A DNA stretch of 64,000 nt from Rutpela maculata (taxonomy: Eukaryota > Arthropoda > Insecta > Coleoptera > Cerambycidae). The position numbers and the translations under genes were made by a program. The notes under the pieces are model-generated. The model worked only from the letters and a program-made list of their open reading frames with translations. It was not told the origin of the DNA and ran no database searches. Position 1 is the stretch's first letter. Each line of letters opens with the position of its first letter. Positions 11,540-23,570 of the stretch are shown in pieces. Where the stretch lies: NCBI GenBank assembly GCA_936432065.2, contig OW386293.2:107591795-107655794 (forward strand), read 5' to 3'.

Positions 11540-12200
11540 TTGTTAGATTGCTGCCTTGTCAATATCAAATGTGTTAAATACGAAGAGGCCCATATTTTCG
11601 GTCATAACTTTGTTGTTTTTTATGCTAGAGAAAAAATTTAAAAAGCGTCAGAAAGCTGAACCAATTTTCTTTGGAATTGGCTACAAGTATTTTGAAAAAA
11701 CTGATAATTATCGAGATTTTTGGGAAAATGGAAGAAATTTCACGTTTTTTTTAAAAAATCATGAAAATATTAAAAGAAAATCATTTTTCCCAGGAACGAT
11801 TGCTTCGAAAGGCCGAGATTAATGGAGCATCGTGATACATGATATTAAGAGAGCATCGTATTTCAGATCAATTTCAGTTAATTACCGATTAACTACGGTA
11901 AGAAAATGACGAAATTTGAACGAAAAAAAAAGAAGTCCTCACTTCCGCCCCTTCTATTTCCCTCATTTTTGTCGCAAGACAAGAAATCAAGAAAAAAGTT
12001 TTAGGAATTTTAATTCTATTTAAATTCGTTGCGGGAGGGCCGTACGATATCGCAACGCAAAGAGGAAGAGTTCTAGTTAGTCTGCATCATAAATTGCACA
12101 GGGCAAATAAAAAATTCGGCTCGGCACGAACGAGACAAAAGTGGAGTTTTTTGACATTTAGTGAAAACGGCAAAAAAATAATATAAGTCACACATGTCAA
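11540..12200 (-). repeat. Repeat family R3, copy 1 (minus)
   Basis: The reverse complement of 12030-12190 reads TTCGTGCCGAGCCGAATTTT ... GTGCAATTTA ... CATCGTACGG, matching 32750-32860. The part toward 11556 (Phe/Lys-rich, with a 'tcgataattatcg' theme and TTAATCGGTAATTAACTGAAAT) matches 62500-62760 in reverse. So this is an inverted, rearranged copy of the element seen in full at 61840. Confidence 0.65.
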
Positions 12201-12830
12201 TATAATGGTGAAGTTTGTATTTTATGGTTGCCACATAAATTTTCTGTCTGAACTATACTGCGTGTGCGTAACCATTGACATCGCGGCTTTAAGCGGGAAC
12301 TACCATTTTCAAATTATAAATTGAATTTAAAATTATTTAAAAAATTGCCGTTACATATACTTAGTTATTACTAATCCTAGCCAATTCAATGTAAATACAA
12401 ATTATGAAATAACCCCATTGTATTAAAATAAATTAATTTTAGGAAAGTAATACATAAACAACTGGCCTTTCGTACTGCATTAAAGAGATAAGCGTTGTAT
12501 ATTTATAGATTAAACACAATTGATTATGATAATTGCCCTTCTATAAACGAGCTACAAACTCGTTTTAATAAAATAGTATTTTTTTACTGTGCGAAAATGC
12601 TTTTCAAGAAAGTTCCGAAGAAAATTGATAATGTGCATTATTTTTGCAAGTAATGTTAATTTTGTAATTATTCTCCAACATTGGTTTACCGCATAAAATT
12701 GCAGTTTTTGACCACGTTTCTTACAACCAAAATTTGTTCTCTATATTCAGGGGCTTCCTGATTATTATAACGCAGAAAATTAAACAAAAATTCATCCACA
12801 AAAAATCTGTGACGAGATTTGCAAAATAGT

Positions 12831-12929
12831 GGAGTGCTCGGTGCCCAGATATACGTATAAAAATAAGTTCTGCGGGGGTTTCGTTGTTACAAGCTGAATT
12901 TGATATGAAATTAATGAAGATATACTGAT
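12831..12929. repeat. Inverted repeat arm (pairs with 13586-13678)
   Basis: The stretch GGGGGTTTCGTTGTTACAAG followed by CTGAATTTGATATGAAATTA is found inverted at 13586-13678 (TTCAGCTTGTAACAACGAAA). The 650 bp between the arms hold no gene that I can support. Confidence 0.7.
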
Positions 12930-13585
12930 TAAAAAACAATAATAATGTAATAATTTTGAACAGGTACAATCCTTATTTTCGTAGTTTCTAACAACAATAA
13001 AAAATTATTTTAAATAAATTCATTATGCACATCTGCATCTTTCTCTTTGTACGCCACTGACGGCTTTATATAAACAAATAACATATACAAATAATATACC
13101 AATCGATAGAAAATATAACGGTCTTTATTTTTTATGTCTTGTAGAATTTTGATTTATTGGGCCGTTTAAGAGGTATAGCCAAACATTTGTCGTTGTTGGA
13201 AGGCTCCTCACTCTTTTTTTGCTATGGGGCCTTAAAAAAAAGAAAATAGCAAAAAGCAAATGGAGGGTCTTATGCAAAATTTTATACTCTATCGAATGGC
13301 GCCAAGATCATTCCTCTAGCTCCTACCGTTTTTCAGAAAAAAAATATATATAGGCAGATACAGGCAGCCCCTTTGAGGGGGGCAGGGGGGGCAGGCATGA
13401 TTTCTCGAAGTGGGTCTGTTAGAAAATCTACTTATTTTGACCAGTTCTATTCATGGTTAAAAGGATTTGCTATTACTCAAAAGTAGAAATATCAAAACAC
13501 CTAATTCACTAAGAAATAACTCGTTTTTTTATTATAATGACCTTTTGAGTAGGACATTTTTTGACGGCTTTGATATTTTGAAACA

Positions 13586-13678
13586 TCAGTATATCATCAT
13601 TAATTTTATATCATATTCAGCTTGTAACAACGAAACCCCCACGGAAATCACAATAAGCGTATTAATGCACTCTACTAA
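13586..13678. repeat. Inverted repeat arm (pairs with 12831-12929)
   Basis: Inverse partner of the arm at 12831. The short open frames covering it are shadows of the repeat. Confidence 0.7.
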
Positions 13679-13729
13679 AACTTTCTCTCTATTTGACACC
13701 TTATTATAGTTGGTAATTATTTTTTCTGT

Positions 13730-14326
13730 CGGATGGCAATCCTGGATATTTTTTAAAATAAAAGTATATAAAACTTTCTTCCTACATAGTGACAACTACT
13801 CGTACATTCCAAATATTATTTTCAGTCGTCGTTTCTTAATTATTTTTTTTTAGAGTGACCACCCGTATATTTTTCACTAAAAATACAGCAAGCTTCTTTC
13901 TTGACTATACACCAAATATTCTTGTCCTCTATCACATTTTTTACCTTATTTATTTTTTAATTATATCCACTGTGTATATTTTTCACTGAAAACATAGAAG
14001 TTTTTCTTGAAAATTGTGTCAACTACATACAAAATATTATTGTCCTCCCTCATGCTTATTTCATTAACTATTCTTCACTAAAAATATATTGCATGGCAAT
14101 GGCGTCAAGCACTTACTAAATACTATTTTTTTCCGCCAAGTAGTTTTGTAGATATAGCGCCGACAGACAGACACCAGACCAACAGAAAGACAGGCATTCA
14201 AGGAAAGAAACAGGCAGATGGACGGGCGGGAAGACGGACGGACGAAATGAAAAGACCTTAATTTTCGAAATTTACATTTGGCTTTTCCATGATTATACTT
14301 TCCTTCGGTAAGCGAGGGAAGTAAAA
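13730..14326 (-). repeat. Repeat family R2, copy 1 (minus), with internal tandem units
   Basis: The right end (14306-14322) is a short hairpin, CCTTCGGTAAGCGAGGG. Inward lies a tract of GACAGACAGACA / GACGGACGGACG, then three or four degenerate repeats of about 110-130 bp (ATATTTTTCACTRAAAA ... AACTAC.. ACAAATATT). The same order, inverted, occurs at 25785-26372. No coding capacity. Confidence 0.7.
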
Positions 14327-14906
14327 TATATTTATCACATTGACCTTTAAAAAATTATGCATCTGCAGCTTAAATATTTTGGTTCCAATCTCTTCACTTT
14401 ATTCTCTAAATAAAATTTTTGGAATTATTGAGAAACATTTAGATAAATTAAATAAATAAAACCTACACAAATTAATAATAAAACAATTATTTGTCAGTTG
14501 TTTGATAAGGTAATAATTTAACTCCCGTGCAACAATGAATTTTCATAGGCAATTTCAGAATTATTATTTCTCTCGAGTATATTTTAAAAATATATATTTT
14601 TCACGAAATTTCGTACCAACGCATTTGAAGGGTTGCCGAATCTAGTGGTGTACTCAGATTTAAAATAAAAATCGCTAATAAGATTTTATAACTTTTCAAC
14701 CACAAAAAATGAAACACTAAGTCGAACTTTTCTGTTTTATAAAATTTAAGAGTGCATTTTTCAAAAATCTATATTGTAATAAAAAAACCCGATCTAAACC
14801 TAAAATACATTTTTTATAGGGGCGGTTCTAAGCAAAATGGGATACACAGTATACAATTTTTCATTTTATGGGTAATTTTTACTCCAATGGGGTTAAGAGC
14901 AAGCGA
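14327..14906. other. No recognisable gene
   Basis: AT-rich unique-looking sequence. Confidence 0.4.
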
Positions 14907-15216
14907 TGCACATGGGGACTTTTCGTAGTTAATAGTCCCAAAAACGCCTAGAGCCTATCAAAGTTGACCAATACAAATAATTTTTTTTAATGTTCCTTAG
15001 GAAATTTCGAAACGATTCCTCACGAGATTTTTTTAAAAAAGTTATTCTGCATTAATAGAAGTTGGTTTACATTTTGACTATTGATGTAAAAAATTGCTTT
15101 TCTTCTTAAACCTCAGTGAAATCAATATTATAAGCAATAAGAAATCAAAATAAAGCTATAAAAAATTCGTTGACAGGCGTTTTTGGGACTACTAACTACG
15201 AAAGGCCCCAATGTGC
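14907..15216. mobile_element. MITE with about 44-bp terminal inverted repeats
   Basis: The left end GCACATGGGGACTTTTCGTA then GTTAATAGTCCCAAAAACGC is mirrored at the right end (GCGTTTTTGGGACTACTAAC then TACGAAAGGCCCCAATGTGC). The 310-bp unit has no ORF. It sits immediately upstream of the PQG block of the following LINE fragment. Confidence 0.8.
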
Positions 15217-16240
15217 GACGGGACCATCAAGGCTCTGTTTTGGGGCCCCTACTCTTTATATTATACGTCTACGATTTTTTTCATTTTTTGTCACCAAAAA
15301 AATACATCCATTATTGATTTTAATTTGAATATTCCTGACCTAAGTAAGGATAGCTAAACAAGCTGGCCCTTGGTTGTCTTCGAATAATCTTAAATTAAAC
15401 GAAGCAAAACCCAATAAATCGTTTTCTCAACAAATAATTCACTAGTCAAGGGTAACAGTTTTAGAATTCTTGGCGCTGTTTTAGATGACACTCTCAACTA
15501 GACCAATCATGTGGATCAACTGTCACACAAATTATCAAGTTCGATATTCATGCTACGTAGGCTAAAATATCAACTCTATTCTAAAATCTTAAGAACGTAC
15601 TATTTTTCATTATTTCATGCTCATATAAGGTGGATCATCCCGGGCAGCTGTAATCTTTGGTCTGCAGAAGAAAGCAGTCAAGTTAATTGTTAATGCTGGT
15701 TGGAGGGATCACTGTTTACCAATATTTAAGAGTCTTGGTATAACAACTGTTCCTTCTCTTCACATTTATGTTACTTTGCTTGAAATTTACAAGAACATAA
15801 ATTCTTTTTGTACTAACTTAGATTTTCATTCGTATGGCCCTAGGTCTGCCAATCAACTTAGGCAACCTCGACTTAGATTAACAAAATCACAAAAAAGTTC
15901 TCTTCAATTATATAATCACATTCCTAATAACGTAAAATTTACTAATTTTAATAGTTTCAAGAACTTAATTAAAATATTGTTTCTATTCAAGTGATGAATT
16001 TGCAAACACACAAAGTGGATATCTTTTAGTCTAACCTCTGCTTATTTGGTATGCTCTGACCATTTCGTGAGAAGTAGCCTATTCTTTCTTTTTTTTTGTA
16101 TTTTTTATATTGTGTAAAGTATTTGTATATATTATGTAGTGATGTGTATAAATTTTTTATATTTTTATATTTTCTATTTTTGACTTGCCAAAAACGCGTT
16201 TTGTAATTTGGTCAAATAAAAATATCTATCTATCTACCTC
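15217..16240 (+). pseudogene. LINE RT/C-terminal fragment with 3' tail
   Basis: Starts with DHQGSVLGPLLFILYVYD (degenerate PQGSVLGPLLF block), loses the frame through the active site, then reads FRILGAVLDDTLN, VDQLSHKLSSSIFMLRRL and, after a shift near 15700, LRLTKSQKSSLQLYNHIPNN. The coding end is at about 15994. A 3' UTR follows, ending AATAAAAATATCTATCTATC, a short tetranucleotide tail typical of several non-LTR elements. Multiple frameshifts. Confidence 0.8.
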
Positions 16241-17094
16241 TCTATAGAAACTGAAGAACATATCGTTTACTACAAAAATTATTCATAAAAAAATTATTGA
16301 TACATATGAAATTTTTTCTAAGTTTCACATCTTTTTCATCTCTGGATATTGTACTACTTATTAATTCTACCTTTGTTAATATTCACTAGCCTGACACGAA
16401 ATATAGTCTGGCAAACACATTATGATAAAGCCCCGTAATAAACAAGTAATTCATTACGAATTGCAATAAATCTAAATTGTATAATGACATAATATCGATA
16501 TTCAAGCAAACTGAAACGAAATGGAAGCGTCATCTGCAGACGTTGATTAATTATAGGGAGATAATGAGGCTCGTTAAAGCAACATTATCACGCCTTTAAT
16601 TAATAAGATGTTATTACGAAGAAAAAATTGTCAAACTGGCATACTCGCTAACTTCCTTTTAATAGTAGGAAGTTTCCCAACTCGTAACTGATGCCGATAG
16701 TTGGTTGTATGGTGTAAATAGACAAGCCGATAGATACTCGAGGATATAATTAAAATTTTGCCTTGGAACTTTATATAAGGACTTTATAATGAAGGTATAG
16801 AAGTGAGGGAAGTAAGAAGATATGGGAAGTTTCTGCACTAGAAATCTCAATACTGAATCTAGTGCGAATTAAAATCTAAATCTAAAAGAACGTCCTTGAA
16901 TTATAAAGAAACACTTTGATTATTTTTTATTTTTAATAAACAAACTATCGACTTGAATATATAAACTAAGACATAATAATAATATGCGCGAAAACATGAA
17001 TGTCTTCTTAATGATAGAGCGTACAGAGTCCTGCCGGCAGTACGAAAATAACTAATTTGAGTACGCAAGAAATCGCTTAGGATTACAAGACCTA
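16241..17094. other. No recognisable gene
   Basis: Unique-looking AT-rich DNA. A 63-codon minus-strand frame at 16659-16850 has no recognised similarity. Confidence 0.45.
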
Positions 17095-17378
17095 CCTACA
17101 TGTAGGCTTGCTAGGCGTCCGGTTTTAGCCGAACATGTTTGGCTTTTTACGGTTTCGTCCGGCTAAAAATTAACATGTCCGGCTTTTGTTTAGCTTTTTG
17201 CTTAAGGCTCTAAAACGTAATTTTTTCATTTTTTTTTTTTTCGTTTTTACTCGCTTTACTATAGGTACATTTTATTGTTTTGCGATAACTTTTCCTGTTC
17301 CTATGTAACAAATGTTTATTTTTAAATTAATCGAGTTTAATAAAAATATTAAAAGACTGATTTTGTGTTTTAGTTATT

Positions 17379-18057
17379 ACTTCCACATCCAGTGGAAGTA
17401 TAGGTATAGTAACGACAAAAAAATTTTTGAAAATTTTTATTGTTCAAATAGGCTTAGAATGTCATGAAACGTCGAGATTTTAAGTTTGAGCGAAAAAAAA
17501 TTCTGTCTGTCTGTCGGTCCGTCTGTAACTTTTTTGTGCGCACGATTATTCTGGAACCGTTTAAGATATTGAGTTCTTTGGTACACGTATGTACTTTTAC
17601 GGGATCTGGAACTGGATTATATTTTCATCTTATTCCGTTGGAGGGTTGGGGGGTAAATTGGGCTAAATGGGGGGTAAATGGAGGGTTAGGCAAATCAAGC
17701 AGGTAAGAGTCCATACAATTGGTATTTAGTATATACAAGAGAAGCTAAGGTCTCAAAAAATTTTTGGCATTAGCCACCCCCATTATTATTACCCCTACCC
17801 CATTATTTATGGGGATGAAAAAAAATTGTGATTTAGTGTTTGTACGAGAACCAAAAACCTCAAAATATTTTTTTACTTGAACCACCCCACTACCCCCTTA
17901 TCACCACCCCATCCCACTAACGATGTGGGATATCGTTTTATGTGTTTTTGGGGTAGACGATTTCAAATATTATATTATTAAATTTCCATAAACAATTATT
18001 TTCACATACAAAATTTTTTCGTTGTGAGACTTAGATAAAAAATCTGGATATGGAAGT
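17379..18057 (+). repeat. Repeat family R1, copy 1
   Basis: Begins with the hairpin ACTTCCACATCCAGTGGAAG and ends with GGATATGGAAGT, an imperfect inverse of the start. Inside are a CTGTCTGTCTGTC tract, GGGTAAAT-rich and CCACCCC-rich segments. Copies: 22841-23440 and (inverted) 26375-26836. No credible ORF. Confidence 0.78.
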
Positions 18058-18062
18058 ACACT

Positions 18063-18424
18063 AGTATTACTATGAGAAGATGCCAGGGCGGAGCCTAAAT
18101 GCGCGAATATTTTTACCAGTGGCATAGCTTTATCTGGGGTATAGGAATGTGTAATTGCAATAAAAGTTTCGCGGTCAAGGAACTGTGAAAATGGAGTAGA
18201 TTAAAACTTCCCAACTGTTACGAGTAACCTTTGTTCGGGAGAAGTGTAAGAATAGTAAGTTCTACTAAACATTGCCTAATAAAGTTGTTTTATACTGCAG
18301 GGCACCGCCGCCACTGGTGTTGACATTGAATGTCACGTAAATCTTTTTCATTGGTTTAGAATGATGGAGGGCATAAACTCGTTTCTGCGCATATTTTTTG
18401 CTGGCATCTTCTCATAGTAATACT
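18063..18424. mobile_element. MITE, 362 bp, 24-bp TIR
   Basis: AGTATTACTATGAGAAGATG CCAG at the left end and its exact inverse at the right. ACT precedes and follows the unit, a possible 3-bp TSD. No ORF. Confidence 0.78.
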
Positions 18425-18433
18425 ACTTTAGTA

Positions 18434-20510
18434 ATCCGGTCAAGTTAGCCCTAAAAATAGGAGTATCCTTGCATAAATTCCCAAGAAGCTGAAAATTTAC
18501 ATGAACGTTAGGGATACCATTATAATGAAGTTGTGAAAAGTCCCCATTGATCCCGTGTGTGCGAAAACTTTTATGCGAGTTCAAAGTTCGCAAGAATGGG
18601 TTTTTTGGGTTTTTTAGCGAAACGGTTAGTTTAATAAATAAATACCTATTATTTCTGCTTACATCATTGTTAAAAAATATTATTTTGGGTATTCAGCAGA
18701 TAACTTTCAAAGAAAACATTCGTTTCTTTCATATACCATTGGTGCAAGTCTGACCAAAAAAGGAAGATCGACAAGACGGTTAGTTTTATGATAAAAATAG
18801 CTTAGACAAAAATTGTAGATCTTTCAATTCTCTGCAAAAATGGCATTACACTTTTTTCCTAAAATTCACCTTTTTTGAGAAAAAGCCATTCTAAAGTTAT
18901 ATTCTCCATAATATGCACACGTTTTCACAAATATGTACATTTTCCTATGAGGTAGTGTACTTGACGCGTCTTTTTTAATGTGGTTTCCCCACTAGGCCTA
19001 CTCCACGGTCTTTTTATTGAAGTTTAATATAATATTAGGTCTTCTTATTCAACTTCTTCTTCTTCATATTCCTGAGTTGACGTAAATTGTTCAAACAGCG
19101 ATACATCAGCTGTTTCGTCGTTGATGTAAGGATCATCTTCTGTTGGAGATTCAGTATTTGAACACGACTGGTCTTAACAGCTGGTGCAAGGCTACTTTTT
19201 TGCAGCCGCATGTAGAATTACACCCCTTTTTGCAGTTGCAAAAAATAGTATTAAGGAGCTTTTCTGGTGCCGGTGGAAGTAGAGTGTGGATTGGTTCCAA
19301 TACATTATTAATTAGCTTCCAACCCCATTCTTCTGGGTCCAGTTAATTACCAAGCCACACTTGAACCTGGTATACTCGATAAAAATGTTGATGAGCAGAA
19401 GCCGAGGTTGGAGGAAAACAAGCTAATTGAACCCTTTTTTTATTACGTGTATGTTTTGCAAAAGATACGTAACGTAACTTATCTATGGAAGTAATTTTTT
19501 TGGAACTCCATATACAGAAAGAAGAAAGCGAATTCCGTTGGTGATTAGAGTTTCTGGAGCAGAGTTCATATCTTCAAAAGCTTTTGCACATGTAATTAAA
19601 TCTTGTTTTTCAAACAATTTGAAAACTGTTGTTTTACCCCTCGGACATTGCTGATGTTGTATCACAGCCAGTCATAGCATGTAAAAATAGAGTATGATTT
19701 TTACATTTAGGATAAACCGATAAACTCATATATGAAAATATTTCCGATGGTTGTTGAGCTTTGACAAATTGCATAATTCTACATTTTTTAAATATTGTAG
19801 ACTACGAAACAACCTAATAAAGATGATTTATATTCAATGGAAGTAGGTTTAACATTAAAGATATGAAAACAATGTTATGATTATTATATTATAGGTATTT
19901 AATTGTTGCAAAGTTTGGAAATAAGACGAGTTGGTCAACATGTGCAGTGAATTACAGTGATACCAATCTAGTGTTCGCTATGACACTTTTTACCAAATTT
20001 TCTTTGGTGCAAATCGTCAATTGAACAGCAGACAGATGTTGCTCAAGGCCACGTGGTCACATACAATTAGGGACTGGGTTTCTTTTCATCTCATATTCTT
20101 AGAATTATCATTCAATATTAATGTATTAGTCACGCAGACTAATACTTTTACTTATATAGTATGTCCATAATGTACATAGGCAGTCATGCATATTATGGAG
20201 AATATAACTTTAGAATGGCTTTTTTCTCAAAAAAGGTGAATTTTAGTAAAAAAAGTGTAAGGACCATTTTTGTAGAGACTTGAAAGATCTACAATTTTTA
20301 TCTAAGCTATTTTTGTCATACAACTAACCGTTTCGCTAGAAAATCCAAAAAAACCTATTTTTGCGAACTTTGACCTCGCATAAAATTTTTTGCACACACG
20401 GGATTAATGGGGACCTTTCACATCTTCATTATAATGGTATCCCTAACGTTCATGTAAATTTTCAGCTTCTTGGGAATTTATGCAAGAGTGAATGTCTATT
20501 TTGACCGGAG
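18434..20510. mobile_element. TIR element E2 (2077 bp) carrying a family A gene
   Basis: The left end ATCCGGTCAAG and right end (inverse CTCCGGTCAAA) are followed inward by several hundred bp of inverted similarity: GCATAAATTCCCAAGAAGCT, ACGTTAGGGATACCATTATA, the CGAAACGGTTAG block, and TATTCTCCATAATATGCA at about 18900 and 20190-20210. TA borders both ends (18432-18433, 20511-20512). The only coding content is a broken family A gene on the minus strand. Confidence 0.85.
19080..19700 (-). pseudogene. Family A protein, broken (in E2)
   Basis: Reading down from 19700: LHAMTGCDTTSA (the GCDTTS nuclease-core motif), a frame change, then KTTVFKLFEKQDLITCAKAF and ETLITNGIRFLLSVYG. After further breaks come FPPTSASAHQHFYRVYQVQV, DPEEWGWKLINNVLEPI, and PAPEKLLNTIFCNCKKGCNS then TCGCKKVAL. 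This is the same order as the 34011-35165 protein. The upstream half of the core (VFDGY, DADLLI, GEDxDLL) is missing or unrecognisable. At least three frameshifts or stops. Confidence 0.78.
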
Positions 20511-21103
20511 TATAGTGATTCCTTGGGCAGCGGTTTTTTTTTATGACGAATGAATGCTGTTCGGCTTTTTATACCAAATGTCCTGCCAAATTTGTAAGTT
20601 AAGTCCGGCTTTTCGATTTTTAGGCCTGGCAACCCTACCTACAGGACAAATATGTACATTTTCCAGAAGCCAATGAAATGCTCTGAAAGCGCATCTTTGT
20701 CCGAAGGCGTTATATTTATTAGTACCAAAGTTATGCGTGCTTGAACTTGTCAGTCAGTTAATCTTAAATGATGAAGCCAGGCACGCGTATTTCCACGCCG
20801 GCAACGGTTTTCATCCAAAAAATTACCATTCGTGGAGTGTATCGCAATTTGGCGAAGAGTGGAATACCGCCAGGTGTTTCGGAGTAATAAAAAGAATTTT
20901 CAAATAAAAATACCTGGCAAGTGTCGAGCGGGACATTGATGGAAGCACCACGAAGATTAGTTGTAGTTCTCTTCAAATTGAAGATAAGTAAATGCGTTCT
21001 TTGTATACTTGAACCTAAAAGTCGGTCGCATTAAAAGAATAATTTGTGAGGAAAGTTTTTTTATATCTCATTTAACATGAACTTTTTAAATTTTTTTTTT
21101 CAG

Positions 21104-22752
21104 ACACTCCAGAAACCAATATCCTTTCGCAGATAGATGTAGTCAAAGATCTGTCTGTAACCAATAAACGTAGACTGACGGATGAAGCTTCATCAGAGGA
21201 TTGTTCTTCTGGATCACATCCAACCACTTCGTCTTCTTTTTCTTCGTCAGACTCCGATTCAGATGACCTTGGTGGTGATATTTCTCCGATTGAGTCAGAA
21301 AATGCTGAAAACCCAGTAAATGAAGAATCTGTTTTTGATAATAATAATAATACCAATGTTAATAAGGTGACGGTCCATGATACTATTTGGACTTTTGGAG
21401 AAACAATCACCATAAATGCTTTCAAAGTTGCTCAATATAAGCCCCAATTGTATCTCCATAATTTCCAGAATATGACCGAGATGGATTTTTGGCTAGCTTT
21501 TTTCCCATCTGAAGATATGGACCTAATTGTTCAAAGCACCAATGCAAGATTGAGAGAACGTCGAAGGGTTATAACTAAAGGCGAGTTATACAAAGCTTTA
21601 GAAATAATGTATGCAATGACAGTAAATTCAATGCATACAAAAAGGTACTATTGGAATACAGATCCTAGCCTGTTTCCAGCTCCTGCTTTTGGTCAGCGAT
21701 TTGGGATGGGACTTCATCGATTCGAAGAAATAATAAACTACCTTTCCTTTGCAATGCCTGTCAATGAACATAATAATGTAGGAAAAGATGACAACTGGTA
21801 CCAGGTGAGAGCTTTCTTTGATATGACAACTGCTAAATGGAACGATATTTTACACCAGGGTACAAAATAACAGTCGACGAATCTATGTTCGCGTGGTATG
21901 GTAAAGGTCTACATAATGAGAAGGATGGTATGCCAGCAGTTATGAAAATTAAAAGAAAACCAAAAGGCGTCGGCTGCGAATGCAAAACCATTGCTGATGT
22001 GCATGCAGTCTGGCATAATGATATTTTTAGAGATAAATGAAGGAAAGCAGGCTATGGAGAGCAAGGAATGAAAAAAAGAATTAGGTGCAGGAACTGCCTC
22101 AACTCTTAGATTAACTCGCCCTTGGCATGGTTCTGGTCAAATTGTGATTGGTGATTCCTGGTTTACGTCAGTTAAAACAGCAATACAACTTCATAAGAAA
22201 GGTCTTTATTTTCTAGGAATTGTAAAAACGGCAACACGACATTATCCAATACAAGATGCAAGGCAACGTTGTATACCGGAAAGAGGTAAATGTGCCATAG
22301 CAACCACTGTGATTACAGAATCGCTTGTTAATAATAAATCAAAGCAACGTCGTTATCAAGAAAGTGATAAATCTACCGTAGCACCCACTGTAACTACAGA
22401 ATCACAAGTCAAATTAACATGAATATCTTGGCGTGACAAAAAGTACACACATTCATATATAGTACAACCTGCAGGGTGAACCCGCGAGAAAAAAAAAAGA
22501 ACAGATGCAAGAGGGGAAAACTGTTTCAAACGAGTGGAAAGAATAAAGCTTATTGAGGTACTTCAGCGATCGATATTCACAGCCATATTCGTTAGTTTAG
22601 CCCTTGAGGTAGCATGGAACACCCAGTAGTGGCAGCATCGGATGTTTGCTAGCATGTTTGGTATAATAGAAGCAAATGCTTTTTTGGGCTATAAATATTT
22701 TAAAAGAAATTGTACAAAAAAGTATACTGATTTACTACATCTCTAGCATTGT
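21104..22752 (+). pseudogene. piggyBac-like (PGBD) transposase, broken
   Basis: A TTTTTTTTTTCAG acceptor-like tract (21091-21103) precedes an acidic, Ser-rich N-terminal segment (DEASSEDCSSGSHP, SSSDSDSDDLGGDISPIESE). It runs in frame into the DDE_Tnp_1_7 domain: FWLAFFPSEDMDL, then WYQVRAFFD. A shift near 21850 leads to the first catalytic block ITVDESMFAWYGKG and KIKRKPKGVGCECKTIADVH. After a gap, the second block is VIGDSWFTSVKTAIQLHKKG. Further on, ISWRDKKYTHSYIVQPAG (22422-22480) and NTQ.WQHRMFASMFGIIEAN (about 22617-22675) continue the family in other frames. Three or more frameshifts; inactive. No CCC-type TIR or TTAA pair could be fixed with confidence. Confidence 0.85.
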
Positions 22753-22840
22753 AACTAATAAATAACACAGGCACACATACACAAAAAAAAAACTTCAAAC
22801 CCAGGAGACCGAAGGGCAAATTTCGGAGATAATCGCAATT

Positions 22841-23440
22841 ACTTCCACATCCAATGGAAGTATAGTAACGACAAAAAAAAAATGTTTAAATTTTTATTGT
22901 TCAATGGGCTTAAAATGTCATGAAACGTCGAGATTTTAAGTTTGAGCGAAAAAAAAATTTCTGTCTGTAACTTTTTTTTGTGCGCACGTTGACTTGAAAA
23001 TTGGAACACATATGTACTTTAATGAGTTCTGGAACTAGATGTTGTTCCGTCCAAGGGTTGGGGGGTAAATTGTGGTATATTTGGGGTAAATGGGTAAATC
23101 AAGCAGGTAATAGTTCATAAAATTGGTATTTAGTATATATAAGGGAAGCTAAGGTCTCAAAAAAATTTTTGGCATTAGCCACCCCCATTATTAAAGGTGA
23201 TGAAAAAAAAATGTGATTTAGTGTATGTACAAGAACTAGAAACCTCAAAATATTTTTTTACTTAATCCACCCCCACTACCACACCCTATTACCACCCCCA
23301 CCCCACTACCCATGTGGGGTATTGTTTTATGGGTTTTTGGGGTAGAGGATTTCAAATATTATATTATTAAAGTTTATGGAACTTATTTTCAAATACAAAG
23401 TTTTTTCGTTGTGAGTGACTTCGGTAGAGAATCTGTATGT
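22841..23440 (+). repeat. Repeat family R1, copy 2
   Basis: Starts ACTTCCACATCCAATGGAAG and follows copy 1 block by block to TTTTTTCGTTGTGAG near 23415. It lacks part of the CTGT tract. The right end is less clear than in copy 1. Confidence 0.75.
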
Positions 23441-23570
23441 GGTTAAAACTGGCCAAACATTAAACTTAAAGTGATTTTAACATACATGCCGACCAAGTAT
23501 ATCATTTCCGTAGTATTTTCCCGCGCTGAACACGATAAAAATAGTGAAATTTATTTTTGACATTCAGATT

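Larger units (their letters stand above)
17103..20637. mobile_element. hAT-type element shell (3535 bp), heavily nested
   Basis: The left end is TAGGCTTGCTAGGC and the right end GCCTGGCAACCCTA (inverse TAGGGTTGCCAGGC), a classic hAT-like terminus. Both ends carry CCGGCTTTT/AAAAGCCGG blocks just inside. Eight bases flank it: CCTACATG (17095-17102) and CCTACAGG (20638-20645), 7 of 8 identical, the TSD length of hAT. No transposase remains. The interior is filled by repeat R1, a 362-bp MITE and element E2. Confidence 0.75.

Noticed and set aside
20764..20976. 70-aa minus frame and a 40-codon plus frame (KPGTRISTPATVF...) upstream of the piggyBac-like gene
   Set aside because: Could be a 5' exon of the transposon, but no splice pair or family match could be established.
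21072..21425. 117-aa minus-strand ORF
   Set aside because: Antisense shadow of the acidic N-terminal segment of the piggyBac-like transposase.
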